From Harmothoe impar (taxonomy: Eukaryota; Annelida; Polychaeta; Phyllodocida; Polynoidae): a stretch of 64,000 nucleotides of DNA. Positions 9,297 through 22,033 of the stretch are shown here, piece after piece. The notes below the pieces were generated by a model. The model did not search any database. It had not been told where the DNA came from and worked only from the letters and a program-made list of their open reading frames with translations. The position numbers and the translations under genes were made by a program. The DNA lies in assembly GCA_947462335.1 (NCBI GenBank), contig OX381710.1, forward strand, positions 62,925,303 to 62,989,302. The letters are read 5' to 3'. The stretch's first letter is position 1, and every line of letters begins with the position of its first letter.

Positions 9297-10283
9297 AAAA
9301 TAGCTGGGAGCCGACCAGTGATCCTAGGGCCTGATGGATGAGATCCAAATAATCCTAAATCATTGCTGATTCAAGTCCTGTTTGAGTATCTACATACTGT
9401 CTGTGATTGTAAGAAACTCAAAGTAAGAACGAATGAGAATTTGCTAAAGTATAAGTATTCCAGGAGAAAGGTAGTATACTAATGTAGCTCCTGTAGAAGT
9501 ACTTAAAAGGATCAAGTTAAAGGTATAGCGACAGATGCACAGGAAAGGTCCTTTTAACAGAGGGCCAGTCCCATGGGCCAGGTTGATGCATGAAACACAG
9601 CACGTACAATAGCACAGCACAATACGTTGAGTACCAGGATTCCAGGACTAATGAATAAGAAAAGAAGCATCCATATTTTGAACGAAATATGTATGACTAA
9701 TTGTGCATACAATAATCTAATTCTAGTGCAGGGCACGACCGCGGCCTATCTTTCCCATCTTTTACATCGACCTGTTACATAACCTACACTGGGCTCCTAG
9801 ACCTCTCCTTTTCTCAGTGTCCTGGTCAACACAGGCGCTCTGGGTATTAGGTTACATGTCCCAGTTGGGGACGCTCTGAGAAGGTCGTGCGGCTGTCTAT
9901 AAACATGTACTTATATTGCATACTATTCAACTGTTACAGAGGCCCTGCTAGTTCATCTTGTTGATATTGTTGGGCTATATTTTGCATACCAATATCCTTT
10001 ATTAAAATTGTCTTTCTAATTCTTTTACACATTGGCCATGATTGAACAGCTCAACTTGTCGATATCCATGCCCAATAAAAGCTCTTGCATATCCCTAACC
10101 ATCTTTAAATCCATCTTCATATTTTATAGTCTCATAAGTAAAGGTGCTGGTACTATATATAGTATATCTGAGTCATAAAGTTGGTGGTCCCTGATGCATG
10201 GCCTCATCCCTGATGTGAGATTGTAGCAAACCATGAGAAATGGTAAGAAAGCCATAACCCTAAACTAGCATAAGTATACGTTA
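9297..10283. other. Non-coding, nothing recognised
   Basis: No gene, RNA or repeat that I can support. Confidence 0.4.
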
Positions 10284-10421
10284 CTGAGAAAGTACTTATT
10301 TTCACGTTTAATTTTCGTGGATGTGAGGTATTTATTCCTTACTTTAATAAGCATATAACAATTTCGCGGATTTTTCATTTCCACGAAAATAGATACCCAG
10401 TGAAATAAAATACTTTCACAG
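10284..10421. mobile_element. TA-flanked MITE, Tc1/mariner-like
   Basis: 138 bp bounded by TA dinucleotides (10282-10283 and 10422-10423). The terminal inverted repeats are CTGAGAAAGTACTT on the left and, read inward from the right, CTGTGAAAGTATTT. A second internal inverted pair, ATTTTCGTGG (10311-10320) and CCACGAAAAT (10381-10390), strengthens the fold. TA target duplication is known for Tc1/mariner elements. No coding capacity. Confidence 0.65.
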
Positions 10422-13075
10422 TACATGCTATTTAAGCTCATTGCATGACCTTCAAAATGGCCATGGTCCTTCCCTGTCTGAACAAACTTGGCAGCACACC
10501 ATGGTATTTCTGTGTCCTGGGGGAAGCCATCTATAGCTAGAAAAAACATGAGCCAAAACAACATTCCCTTTACCTCTCCCCTACCATCGCCCCAACCTCA
10601 GGTATAAACTAGATGGAGTGGTGTCTGAGAACCAGAGTAGATTGTAAAAGAGTGCATCTTGTTATCTCTCCCGTATAGAATTCCAATAAGGGGGAGGGAG
10701 ACCTACTCTCCCCTACTTTATTGACTTGAGGATGACACTAGAAGGCTCTTCCCAGGACATCCCCTGGAGGAGAGGGTTCTGTAACTGATCCCATGATCAA
10801 TCACCCCTCCTGGTGCAGTGCCTAACCTTAATGCCTTATCTGGGGGCTTCACCCTGCTCCTTCCCACCCCACAGTGTGACACCAACAAATTGTTATAACT
10901 GATAACATTACACTGCTATTTTCTATCCCTTCCCTATGCACTAGAAACTCCTCAATTGGCTTCAATGGCTTTAAAATGCCTATGGGTGTGCAACTAAGTG
11001 ATAACACCTTCTGTTGGCATTTTGTTGCATGTTATAATACAGTGACGAAATTAATGCGAATTTATTAACCTCAGAGACCATAAGATGATAAGGTAAAGCC
11101 ATCAGTTGTTTGACGATAAGAAGAGGACAACAGAGAGGAACAGTCAGACAGAGATACATATATCTGCAATTATGCAGCCTCGTGGCCAGCGTCTATCCTA
11201 CCAGTTGAATAGCCTGGGAGCAGGCTGGCATCCTACTGCAATACACATCATTCTGTTACCTCCGTCAAGCGTAGGTGTTAAGTACACAGTAGGCCCAGCT
11301 GATTTAATTAGCCCTGTCATCTGTATAATAATCTGTCTGTTGTTGAATGTGTATTGACCAATACACATTCATTTGTGCCAGTTTCGTGGCGCAAATGGGA
11401 ATCATTATAGTGTCTATACAGTTGTGTGTCGAGGTAACACTGAAACTATGTTAAGTTTCTGCATCATAGCTCACTGCTGATTGATTTCATCTGCTGGATC
11501 TTTTGTTCAGTCAGACCTCATTGATACATTATGTACTAATGTTTATTTACAAACAACAAGAGATGGTCACTTGACCCTTTATTATGACAAATGTGGATAT
11601 ATTATGCTAAGATGTTCACATATATTTTTGATTGTTGTATTTTGAAATATCATTTATGAATAAATACACACTGCAAAATAATAAAAAGGGAGTCTGAGAC
11701 AGGCTACCCTTGCACTGCAGTCTATCTGTCACACACCTATAAACAGGTATTGACCCACCTGGTCATCCACCTGAGAGGGGTTACCACCTGGGTTACAACC
11801 TGAAGGAGCTGCAAGGCATTACCGTAGTTCTTTACTGTAGATGATTCACGTACACTACTCCCACTTTAAATTTTTAGATACTCCCCTTAAATATTGAATT
11901 AGTTCATACCTAAAACTATACCACACGTTCCTGGCTGTGCTTCGATGCTCTTTTTTTACCACTTATTTGCATTTTTCTTTCACTTGTTCTTCCCATCAAA
12001 TATCCACTGTTGCCTGCCATCTCTCCTACCTCTATACTGTAGATGCGCTCTTAGAGATCAATCAGCTCAGTTACCTTAAGATAAGGTGCAATACCTATTT
12101 ATCCACTCCCTATTGTTATACAGTTATCTAGATCTATGAAGCACTAGTTAGGGGCACTTTAGCCTCAAAGTCATCAGGCATCTCGGACTTCACATCACTG
12201 TGGATCAAAAATGGTAGCAATAATCAAGAGATTTAGGAAAGGAATATTCACAGAAAATTGTCGGTGGTCCCTTTATTGTGCACCAGAAAAATTGATAGAA
12301 GTAAGAACTGGCAGCAGCTTGTCCAGAATAAATTAAAGGTTCAGCAGTTCAATGTGAAATCATTCAAAAAAATATGAAAAAGAATGGTAGCAGGGATATC
12401 TCCTCATTTTGGATCAGGCAGAGTCATCATAATAAACGTGAGTCTGAGCCTGGTTGGCGAGTGTGATAACAGCACCTCGGAAGAAGCATCATTATCTATA
12501 CTGTTACCGTGTTTCTGGCAATAAAAAACATTCTGAGGTTTGCAAGACAGACAGACATTTGACATCTTCAGATTGTTCCAAATCACTTCCATCTTGCATT
12601 CTCCTGTTGTAATTGCTGGCTGGGAGGCATCAATATTTTGCAATTACAGTTCCAATTTCCAAAGCAATTAGGCTTTTCTAGAGGCACTTTCTCGCTGCAA
12701 GAGGTGGTGAGCATTTAACGGAAGAAGATGCATGGACTCTAGGGAGGTGGAACATCAATGTGTCAGATGATGGCAGTGATGATGGTGCATGGTATTGGTG
12801 GTGATGGGGATGGGAGGGGCGTAGGTGTGATGTTAGGGTAGAGGAAGTGGGAAGGAATGGATGTGTTGGCATTGCTGACATACTTTTTATATGAATGAAT
12901 CATTTTGCACCCTATAATCACTGTCTCTCACTACGATGATCGGATAAAGTATTCTGACTTAAGAGGTCAGAAATGGGCCTGTTACCTTGACTTTGGTACA
13001 CCCATTTCTTACCTTTGGTACAAATGCAATTACTTCCAATTACTGCAGTCCTAGCATAGTCCTTGCATCTTCCTT
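10422..13075. other. Non-coding flank up to the satellite
   Basis: No gene supported. A perfect palindrome with 13-bp arms (TGAATGTGTATTG) and a 2-nt centre lies at 11344-11371. 12700-12860 is low-complexity with GATGGTG-type words. The last 100 bp before the array are unremarkable. Confidence 0.45.
11344..11371. repeat. Perfect 28-bp palindrome
   Basis: Arms TGAATGTGTATTG and CAATACACATTCA around AC. Short and isolated; no partner motif seen. Confidence 0.6.
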
Positions 13076-13454
13076 GCATTGTCACCTGGAGGCAGAATTA
13101 CAACTGCCAACGTGTGCATAGTGCCAGCCAGAGTGCAGAGCCAAGCCCTGGAAGCAATGGCCTTCGGGAGCTCTCTGGTTCTCACATCCTTATGTGGAAA
13201 CTGAAACACCACAAGAAAGGTGTCCCATGCTTTAGGCCAAACAGCAACTCTTTATTCAGTTTCCAAAACACTTCTAGATCATCAGAGCCCATACATGCAA
13301 TGAGGAAACACCTCATGTTATAATCTAGGATTGAGAAGACAATCTTCAAACGTGATAAAACATGCAACCGGAGTGCCATAATGTGGCTGCATGTCTCAGA
13401 AACTGCTAGTGGTGGCATCTGGTGTCAAAACCATGAACTAGAGGATCATTATAG
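13076..13454 (+). repeat. Left-edge diverged partial monomer
   Basis: The array begins inside a monomer at about consensus offset 158, with GCATTGTCACCTGGAGGCAG where the consensus has GCACTGCCACCTGGAGGTGG. This copy carries more substitutions in its first 100 bp than internal copies, as expected for an array edge that escapes homogenisation. From about 13150 onward it is close to consensus. Confidence 0.85.
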
Positions 13455-16400
13455 ATGCAGAGGTTAGCGGAGGAATTTGGTGTCCGGGGGATAGAGCTCA
13501 ACAGCAGCAGGGGTATGGAGATATGGGGATTCTGTGGAAATCTCGGTACAGCAGAGGTAACGCTGGAGCAGTGCCTGCTCGTGAAAATAGCACATGGCCC
13601 AGCTGTGATCGGGCACTGCCACCTGGAGGTGGAATTACAATGGCCAACATGTGCACAGTGGCAGTCAAAGGACAGAGCAGAGCCCTGGAAGCCATGGCCT
13701 TTGGGAGCTCTCTGGTTCTCACATCCTTATGTGGAAACTGAAACACCACAGGAAAGGTGTCCCATGCTTTAGGCCCAACAGCAACTCTTTATTCAGTTTC
13801 CAAAACACTTCTAGATCATCAGAGCCCATACATGCATTCAGGAAACACCTCATGTTATAATCTAGGATTGAGAAGACAATTTTCAAACGTGATAAAACGT
13901 GCAACCGGAGTGCCATAATGTGGCTGCATGTCTCAGAAACTGCTAGTGGTGGCATCTGGTGTCAAAACCATGTACTAGAGGATCATTCAGATGCAGAGGT
14001 TAACGGAGGAATTTGGTGTCCGGGGGATAGAGCTCAACAGCAGCAGGGGTATGGAGATATGGGGATTCGGTGGAAATCTCGGTACAGCAGAGGTAACGGT
14101 GGAGCAGCGCCTGCTCTTGAAAATAGCACATGGCCCAGCTGTGCTAGGGCACTGCCACCTGGAGGTGGAATTACAATGGCCAACATGTGCACAGTGGCAG
14201 CCAAAGGACGGAGCAGAGCCCTGGAAGCCATGGCCTTCGGGAGCTCTCTGGTTCTCACATCCTTATGTGGAAACTGAAACACCACAAGAAAGGTGTCCCA
14301 TGCTTTAGGCCCAACAGCAACTCTTTATTCAGTTTCCAAAACACTTCTAGATCATCAGAGCCCAAACATGCATTGAGGAAACACCTCATGTTATAATCTA
14401 GGATTGAGAAGACAATCTTCAAACGTGATAAAACGTGCAACCGGAGTGCCATAATGTGGCTGCATGTCTCAGAAACTGCTAGTGGTGGCATCTGGTGTCA
14501 AAACCATGAACTACAGGATCATTCAGATGCAGAGGTTAACCGAGGAATTTGGTGTCCGGGGGATAGAGCTCAACAGCAGCAGGGGTATGGAGATATGGGG
14601 ATTCGGTGGAAATCTCGGTACGGCAGAGGTAACGCTGGAGCAGCGCCTGCTCGTGAAAATAGCACATGGCCCAGCTGTGCTCTGGCACTGCCACCTGGAG
14701 GTGGAATTACAATGGCCAATGTGTGCACAGTGGCAGCCAAAGGACAGAGCAGAGCCCTGGAAGCCATGGCCTTCGGGAGCTCTCTGGTTCTCACATCCTT
14801 ATGTGGAAACTGAAACACCACAGGAAAGGTGTCCCATGCTTTAGGCCCAACAGCGACTCTTTATTCAGTTTCCAAAACACTTCTAGATCATCAGAGCCCA
14901 TACATGCATTGAGGAAACACCTCATGTTATAATCTAGGATTGAGAAGACAATTTTCAAACGTGATAAAACGTGCAACCGGAGTGCCATAATGTGGCTGCA
15001 TGTCTCAGAAACTGCTAGTGGTGGCATCTGGTGTCAAAACCATGTACTAGAGGATCATTCAGATGCAGAGGTTAACGGAGGAATTCGGTGTCCGGGGGAT
15101 AGAGCTCAACAGCAGCAGGGGTATGGAGATATGGGGATTCGGTGGAAATCTCGGTACAGCAGAGGTAACGCTGGAGCAGCGCCTGCTCGTGAAAATAGCA
15201 CATGGCCCAGCTGTGCACGGGTACTGCCACCTGGAGGTGGAATTACAATGGCCAACATGTGCACAGTGGCAGCCAAAGGACAGAGCAGAGCCCTGGAAGC
15301 CATGGCCTTCGGGAGCTCTCTGGTTCTCACATCCTTATGTGGAAACTGAAACACCACAAGAAAGGTGTCCCATGCTTTAGGCCAAACAGCAACTCTTTAA
15401 TCAGTTTCCAAAACACTTCTAGATCATCAGAGCCCATACATGCATTGAGGAAACACCTCATGTTATAATCTAGGATTGAGAAGACAATCTTCAAACGTGA
15501 TAAAACGTGCAACCGGAGTGCCATAATGTGGCTGCATGTCTCAGAAACTGCTAGTGGTGGCATCTGGTGTCAAAACCATGAACTAGAGGATCAGTTAGAT
15601 GCAGAGGTTAACGGAGGAATTTGGTGTCCGGGGGATAGAGCTCAACAGCAGCAGAGGTATGGAGATATGGGGATTCGGTGGAAATCTCGGTACGGCAGAG
15701 GTAACGCTGGAGCAGCGCCTGCTCTTGAAAATAGCACATGGCCCAGCTGTGCTAGGGCACTGCCACCTGGAGGTGGAATTACAATGGCCAACATGTGCAC
15801 AGTGGCAGCCAAAGGACAGAGCAGAGCCCTGGAAGCCATGGCCTTCGGGAGCTCTCTGGTTCTCACATCCTTATGTGGACACTGAAACACCACAGGAAAG
15901 GTGTCCCATGCTTTAGGCCCAACAGCAACTCTTTATTCAGTTTCCAAAACACTTCTAGATCACCAGAGCCCATACATGCATTGAGGAAACACCTTATGTT
16001 ATAATCTAGGATTGAGAAGACAATCTTGAAACGTGATAAAACATGCAACCGGAGTGCCATAATGTGGCTGCATGTCTCAGAAACTGCTAGTGGTGGCATC
16101 TGGTGTCAAAACCATGAACTAGAGGATCATTATAGATGCAGAGGTTAGCGGAGGAATTTGGTGTCCGGGGTATAGAGCTCAACAGCAGCAGGGGTATGGA
16201 GATATGGGGATTCTGTGGAAATCTCGGTACAGCAGAGGTAACGCTGGAGCAGTGCCTGCTCCTGAAAATAGCACATGGCCCAGCTGTGATCGGGCACTGC
16301 CACCTGGAGGTGGAATTACAATGGCCAACATGTGCACAGTGGCAGTCAAAGGACAGAGCAGAGCCCTGGAAGCCATGGCCTTTGGGAGCTCTCTGGTTCT

Positions 16401-19400
16401 CACATCCTCATGTGGAAACTGAAACACCACAGGAAAAGTGTCCCATGCTTTAGGCCCAACAGCAACTCTTTATTCAGTTTCCAAAACACTTCTAGATCAT
16501 CAGAGCCCATACATGCATTCAGGAAACACCTCATGTTATAATCTAGGATTGAGAAGACAATTTTCAAACGTGATAAAACGTGCAACCGGAGTGCCATAAT
16601 GTGGCTGCATGTCTCAGAAACTGCTAGTGGTGGCATCTGGTGTCAAAACCATGTACTAGAGGATCATTCAGATGCAGAGGTTAACGGAGGAATTTGGTGT
16701 CCGGGGGATAGAGCTCAACAGCAGCAGGGGTATGGAGATATGGGGATTCGGTGGAAATCTCGGTACAGCAGAGGTAACGGTGGAGCAGCGCCTGCTCTTG
16801 AAAATAGCACATGGCCCAGCTGTGCTAGGGCACTGCCACCTGGAGGTGGAATTACAATGGCCAACATGTGCACAGTGGCAGCCAAAGGACGGAGCAGAGC
16901 CCTGGAAGCCATGGCCTTCGGGAGCTCTCTGGTTCTCACATCCTTATGTGGAAACTGAAACACCACAAGAAAGGTGTCCCATGCTTTAGGCCCAACAGCA
17001 ACTCTTTATTCAGTTTCCAAAACACTTCTAGATCATCAGAGCCCAAACATGCATTGAGGAAACACCTCATGTTATAATCTAGGATTGAGAAGACAATCTT
17101 CAAACGTGATAAAACGTGCAACCGGAGTGCCATAATGTGGCTGCATGTCTCAGAAACTGCTAGTGGTGGCATCTGGTGTCAAAACCATGAACTACAGGAT
17201 CATTCAGATGCAGAGGTTAACCGAGGAATTTGGTGTCCGGGGGATAGAGCTCAAGGGCAGCAGGGGTATGGAGATATGGGGATTCGGTGGAAATCTCGGT
17301 ACGGCAGAGGTAACGCTGGAGCAGCGCCTGCTCGTGAAAATAGCACATGGCCCAGCTGTGCTCTGGCACTGCCACCTGGAGGTGGAATTACAATGGCCAA
17401 TGTGTGCACAGTGGCAGCCAAAGGACAGAGCAGAGCCCTGGAAGCCATGGCCTTCGGGAGCTCTCTGGTTCTCACATCCTTATGTGGAAACTGAAACACC
17501 ACAGGAAAGGTGTCCCATGCTTTAGGCCCAACAGCGACTCTTTATTCAGTTTCCAAAACACTTCTAGATCATCAGAGCCCATACATGCATTGAGGAAACA
17601 CCTCATGTTATAATCTAGGATTGAGAAGACAATTTTCAAACGTGATAAAACGTGCAACCGGAGTGCCATAATGTGGCTGCATGTCTCAGAAACTGCTAGT
17701 GGTGGCATCTGGTGTCAAAACCATGTACTAGAGGATCATTCAGATGCAGAGGTTAACGGAGGAATTTGGTGTCCGGGGGATAGAGCTCAACAGCAGCAGG
17801 GGTATGGAGATATGGGGATTCGGTGGAAATCTCGGTACAGCAGAGGTAACGCTGGAGCAGCGCCTGCTCGTGAAAATAGCACATGGCCCAGCTGTGCACG
17901 GGTACTGCCACCTGGAGGTGGAATTACAATGGCCAACATGTGCACAGTGGCAGCCAAAGGACAGAGCAGAGCCCTGGAAGCCATGGCCTTCGGGAGCTCT
18001 CTGGTTCTCACATCCTTATGTGGAAACTGAAACACCACAAGAAAGGTGTCCCATGCTTTAGGCCAAACAGCAACTCTTTAATCAGTTTCCAAAACACTTC
18101 TAGATCATCAGAGCCCATACATGCATTGAGGAAACACCTCATGTTATAATCTAGGATTGAGAAGACAATCTTCAAACGTGATAAAACGTGCAACCGGAGT
18201 GCCATAATGTGGCTGCATGTCTCAGAAACTGCTAGTGGTGGCATCTGGTGTCAAAACCATGAACTAGAGGATCAGTTAGATGCAGAGGTTAACGGAGGAA
18301 TTTGGTGTCCGGGGGATAGAGCTCAACAGCAGCAGAGGTATGGAGATATGGGGATTCGGTGGAAATCTCGGTACGGCAGAGGTAACGCTGGAGCAGCGCC
18401 TGCTCTTGAAAATAGCACATGGCCCAGCTGTGCTAGGGCACTGCCACCTGGAGGTGGAATTACAATGGCCAACATGTGCACAGTGGCAGCCAAAGGACAG
18501 AGCAGAGCCCTGGAAGCCATGGCCTTCGGGAGCTCTCTGGTTCTCACATCCTTATGTGGACACTGAAACACCACAGGAAAGGTGTCCCATGCTTTAGGCC
18601 CAACAGCAACTCTTTATTCAGTTTCCAAAACACTTCTAGATCACCAGAGCCCATACATGCATTGAGGAAACACCTCATGTTATAATCTAGGATTGAGAAG
18701 ACAATCTTGAAACGTGATAAAACATGCAACCGTGGTGCCATAATGTGGCTGCATGTCACAGAAACTGCTAGTTGTGGCATCTGGTGTCAAAACCATGAAC
18801 TAGAGGATCATTATAGATGCAGAGGTTAGCGGAGGAATTTGGTGTCCGGGGGATAGAGCTCAACAGCAGCAGGGGTATGGAGATATGGGGATTCTGTGGA
18901 AATCTCGGTACAGCAGAGGTAACGCTGGAGCAGTGCCTGCTCGTGAAAATAGCACATGGCCCAGCTGTGATCGGGCACTGCCACCTGGAGGTGGAATTAC
19001 AATGGCCAACATGTGCACAGTGGCAGTCAAAGGACAGAGCAGAGCCCTGGAAGCCATGGCCTTTGGGAGCTCTCTGGATCTCACATCCTTATGTGGAAAC
19101 TGAAACACCACAGGAAAGGTGTCCCATGCTTTAGGCCCAACAGCGACTCTTTATTCAGTTTCCAAAACACTTCTAGATCATCAGAGCCCATACATGCATT
19201 CAGGAAACACCTCATGTTATAATCTAGGATTGAGAAGACAATTTTCAAACGTGATAAAACGTGCAACCGGAGTGCCATAATGTGGCTGCATGTCTCAGAA
19301 ACTGCTAGTGGTGGCATCTGGTGTCAAAACCATGTACTAGAGGATCATTCAGATGCAGAGGTTAACGGAGGAATTTGGTGTCCGGGGGATAGAGCTCAAC

Positions 19401-22033
19401 AGCAGCAGGGGTATGGAGATATGGGGATTCGGTGGAAATCTCGGTACAGCAGAGGTAACGGTGGAGCAGCGCCTGCTCTTGAAAATAGCACATGGCCCAG
19501 CTGTGCTAGGGCACTGCCACCTGGAGGTGGAATTACAATGGCCAACATGTGCACAGTGGCAGCCAAAGGACGGAGCAGAGCCCTGGAAGCCATGGCCTTC
19601 GGGAGCTCTCTGGTTCTCACATCCTTATGTGGAAACTGAAACACCACAAGAAAGGTGTCCCATGCTTTAGGCCCAACAGCAACTCTTTATTCAGTTTCCA
19701 AAACACTTCTAGATCATCAGAGCCCAAACATGCATTGAGGAAACACCTCATGTTATAATCTAGGATTGAGAAGACAATCTTCAAACGTGATAAAACGTGC
19801 AACCGGAGTGCCATAATGTGGCTGCATGTCTCAGAAACTGCTAGTGGTGGCATCTGGTGTCAAAACCATGAACTACAGGATCATTCAGATGCAGAGGTTA
19901 ACGGAGGAATTTGGTGTCCGGGGGATAGAGCTCAAGGGCAGCAGGGGTATGGAGATATGGGGATTCGGTGGAAATCTCGGTACGGCAGAGGTAACGCTGG
20001 AGCAGCGCCTGTTCGTGAAAATAGCACATGGCCCAGCTGTGCTCTGGCACTGCCACCTGGAGGTGGAATTACAATGGCCAATGTGTGCACAGTGGCAGCC
20101 AAAGGACAGAGCAGAGCCCTGGAAGCCATGGCCTTCGGGAGCTCTCTGGTTCTCACATCCTTATGTGGAAACTGAAACACCACAGGAAAGGTGTCCCATG
20201 CTTTAGGCCCAACAGCGACTCTTTATTCAGTTTCCAAAACACTTCTAGATCATCAGAGCCCATACATGCATTGAGGAAACACCTCATGTTATAATCTAGG
20301 ATTGAGAAGACAATTTTCAAACGTGATAAAACGTGCAACCGGAGTGCCATAATGTGGCTGCATGTCTCAGAAACTGCTAGTGGTGGCATCTGGTGTCAAA
20401 AGCATGTACTAGAGGATCATTCAGATGCAGAGGTTAACGGAGGAATTTGGTGTCCGGGGGATAGAGCTCAACAGCAGCAGGGGTATGGAGATATGGGGAT
20501 TCGGTGGAAATCTCGGTACAGCAGAGGTAACGCTGGAGCAGCGCCTGCTCGTGAAAATAGCACATGGCCCAGCTGTGCACGGGTACTGCCACCTGGAGGT
20601 GGAATTACAATGGCCAACATGTGCACAGTGGCAGCCAAAGGACAGAGCAGAGCCCTGGAAGCCATTGCCTTCGGGAGCTCTCTGGTTCTCACATCCTTAT
20701 GTGGAAACTGAAACACCACAAGAAAGGTGTCCCATGCTTTAGGCCAAACAGCAACTCTTTAATCAGTTTCCAAAACACTTCTAGATCATCAGAGCCCATA
20801 CATGCATTGAGGAAACACCTCATGTTATAATCTAGGATTGAGAAGACAATTTTCAAACGTGATAAAACGTGCAACCGGAGTGCCATAATGTGGCTGCATG
20901 TCTCAGAAACTGCTAGTGGTGGCATCTGGTGTCAAAACCATGTACTAGAGGATCATTCAGATGCAGAGGTTAACGGAGGAATTTGGTGTCCGGGGGATAG
21001 AGCTCAACAGCAGCAGGGGTATGGAGATATGGGGATTCGGTGGAAATCTCGGTACAGCAGAGGTAACGCTGGAGCAGCGCCTGCTCTTGAAAATAGCACA
21101 TGGCCCAGCTGTGCTAGGGCACTGCCACCTGGAGGTGGAATTACAATGGCCAACATATGCACAGTGGCAGCCAAAGGACAGAGCAGAGCCCTGGAAGCCA
21201 TGGCCTTCGGGAGCTCTCTGGTTCTCACATCCTTATGTGGACACTGAAACACCACAGGAAAGGTGTCCCATGCTTTAGGCCCAACAGCAACTCTTTATTC
21301 AGTTTCCAAAACACTTCTAGATCATCAGAGCCCATACATGCATTCAGGAAACACCTCATGTTATAATCTAGGATTGAGAAGACAATTTTCAAACGTGATA
21401 AAACGTGCAACCGGAGTGCCATAATGTGGCTGCATGTCTCAGAAACTGCTAGTGGTGGCATCTGGTGTCAAAACCATGAACTAGAGGATCAGTTAGATGC
21501 AGAGGTTAACGGAGGAATTTGGTGTCCGGGGGATAGAGCTCAACAGCAGCAGAGGTATGGAGATATGGGGATTCGGTGGAAATCTCGGTACGGCAGAGGT
21601 AACGCTGGAGCAGCGCCTGCTCTTGAAAATAGCACATGGCCCAGCTGTGCTAGGGCACTGCCACCTGGAGGTGGAATTACAATGGCCAACATGTGCACAG
21701 TGGCAGCCAAAGGACAGAGCAGAGCCCTGGAAGCCATGGCCTTCGGGAGCTCTCTGGTTCTCACATCCTTATGTGGACACTGAAACACCACAGGAAAGGT
21801 GTCCCATGCTTTAGGCCCAACAGCAACTCTTTATTCAGTTTCCAAAACACTTCTAGATCACCAGAGCCCATACATGCATTGAGGAAACACCTCATGTTAT
21901 AATCTAGGATTGAGAAGACAATCTTGAAACGTGATAAAACATGCAACCGGAGTGCCATAATGTGGCTGCATGTCTCAGAAACTGCTAGTGGTGGCATCTG
22001 GTGTCAAAACCATGAACTAGAGGATCATTATAG
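13455..22033 (+). repeat. Higher-order block 1: 5-mer of 2681 bp, three copies
   Basis: Monomers fall into types A-B-C-D-E. A starts at 13455, 16136 and 18817, exactly 2681 bp apart (four 536-bp and one 537-bp monomer). A has TTCTGTGG and TGTGATCGGG. B has GTAACGGTGGAG and CCCAAACATG. C has CTACAGGATC and GCTCTGGCAC. D has GCACGGGTAC and TTTAATCAG. E has GATCAGTTAG and GTGGACACTG. The conceptual translations of the B monomers at 13991, 16672 and 19353 are identical, showing very recent amplification. The third repeat has a sixth monomer at 20961 between D and E, so the next A begins at 22034. Confidence 0.93.
13991..14526 (+). repeat. Representative 536-bp monomer (type B) with landmarks
   Basis: Landmarks repeated in most copies: CAGCAGCAGGGG near 14037; TTCGGTGGAAATCTCGG at 14066-14082, partly like a CENP-B box; CACATGGCCCAGCTGTG at about 14128-14144, where array interruptions occur; the palindrome CCACCTGGAGGTGG at 14155-14168; TTTATT at 14324-14329, which is AATAAA on the minus strand; and an AT-rich TTATAATCTAGG near 14391. 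Several overlapping frames are open on both strands and cannot all be coding. Confidence 0.9.

Noticed and set aside
10265..10564. 99-codon minus-strand open frame
   Set aside because: It runs through the TA-flanked MITE and shows no domain.
12404..12881. Minus-strand open frames near the array edge
   Set aside because: The right one is low-complexity (His/Pro/Ser-rich from GATGGTG words) and the left one has no recognisable features.
13991..14526. Monomer as an exon/intron unit of a repeat-protein gene
   Set aside because: AG/GT words occur (for example GCAGAGGTAACG), but no consistent acceptor-donor pair bounds a conserved frame, and substitutions are not biased to silent positions by eye.
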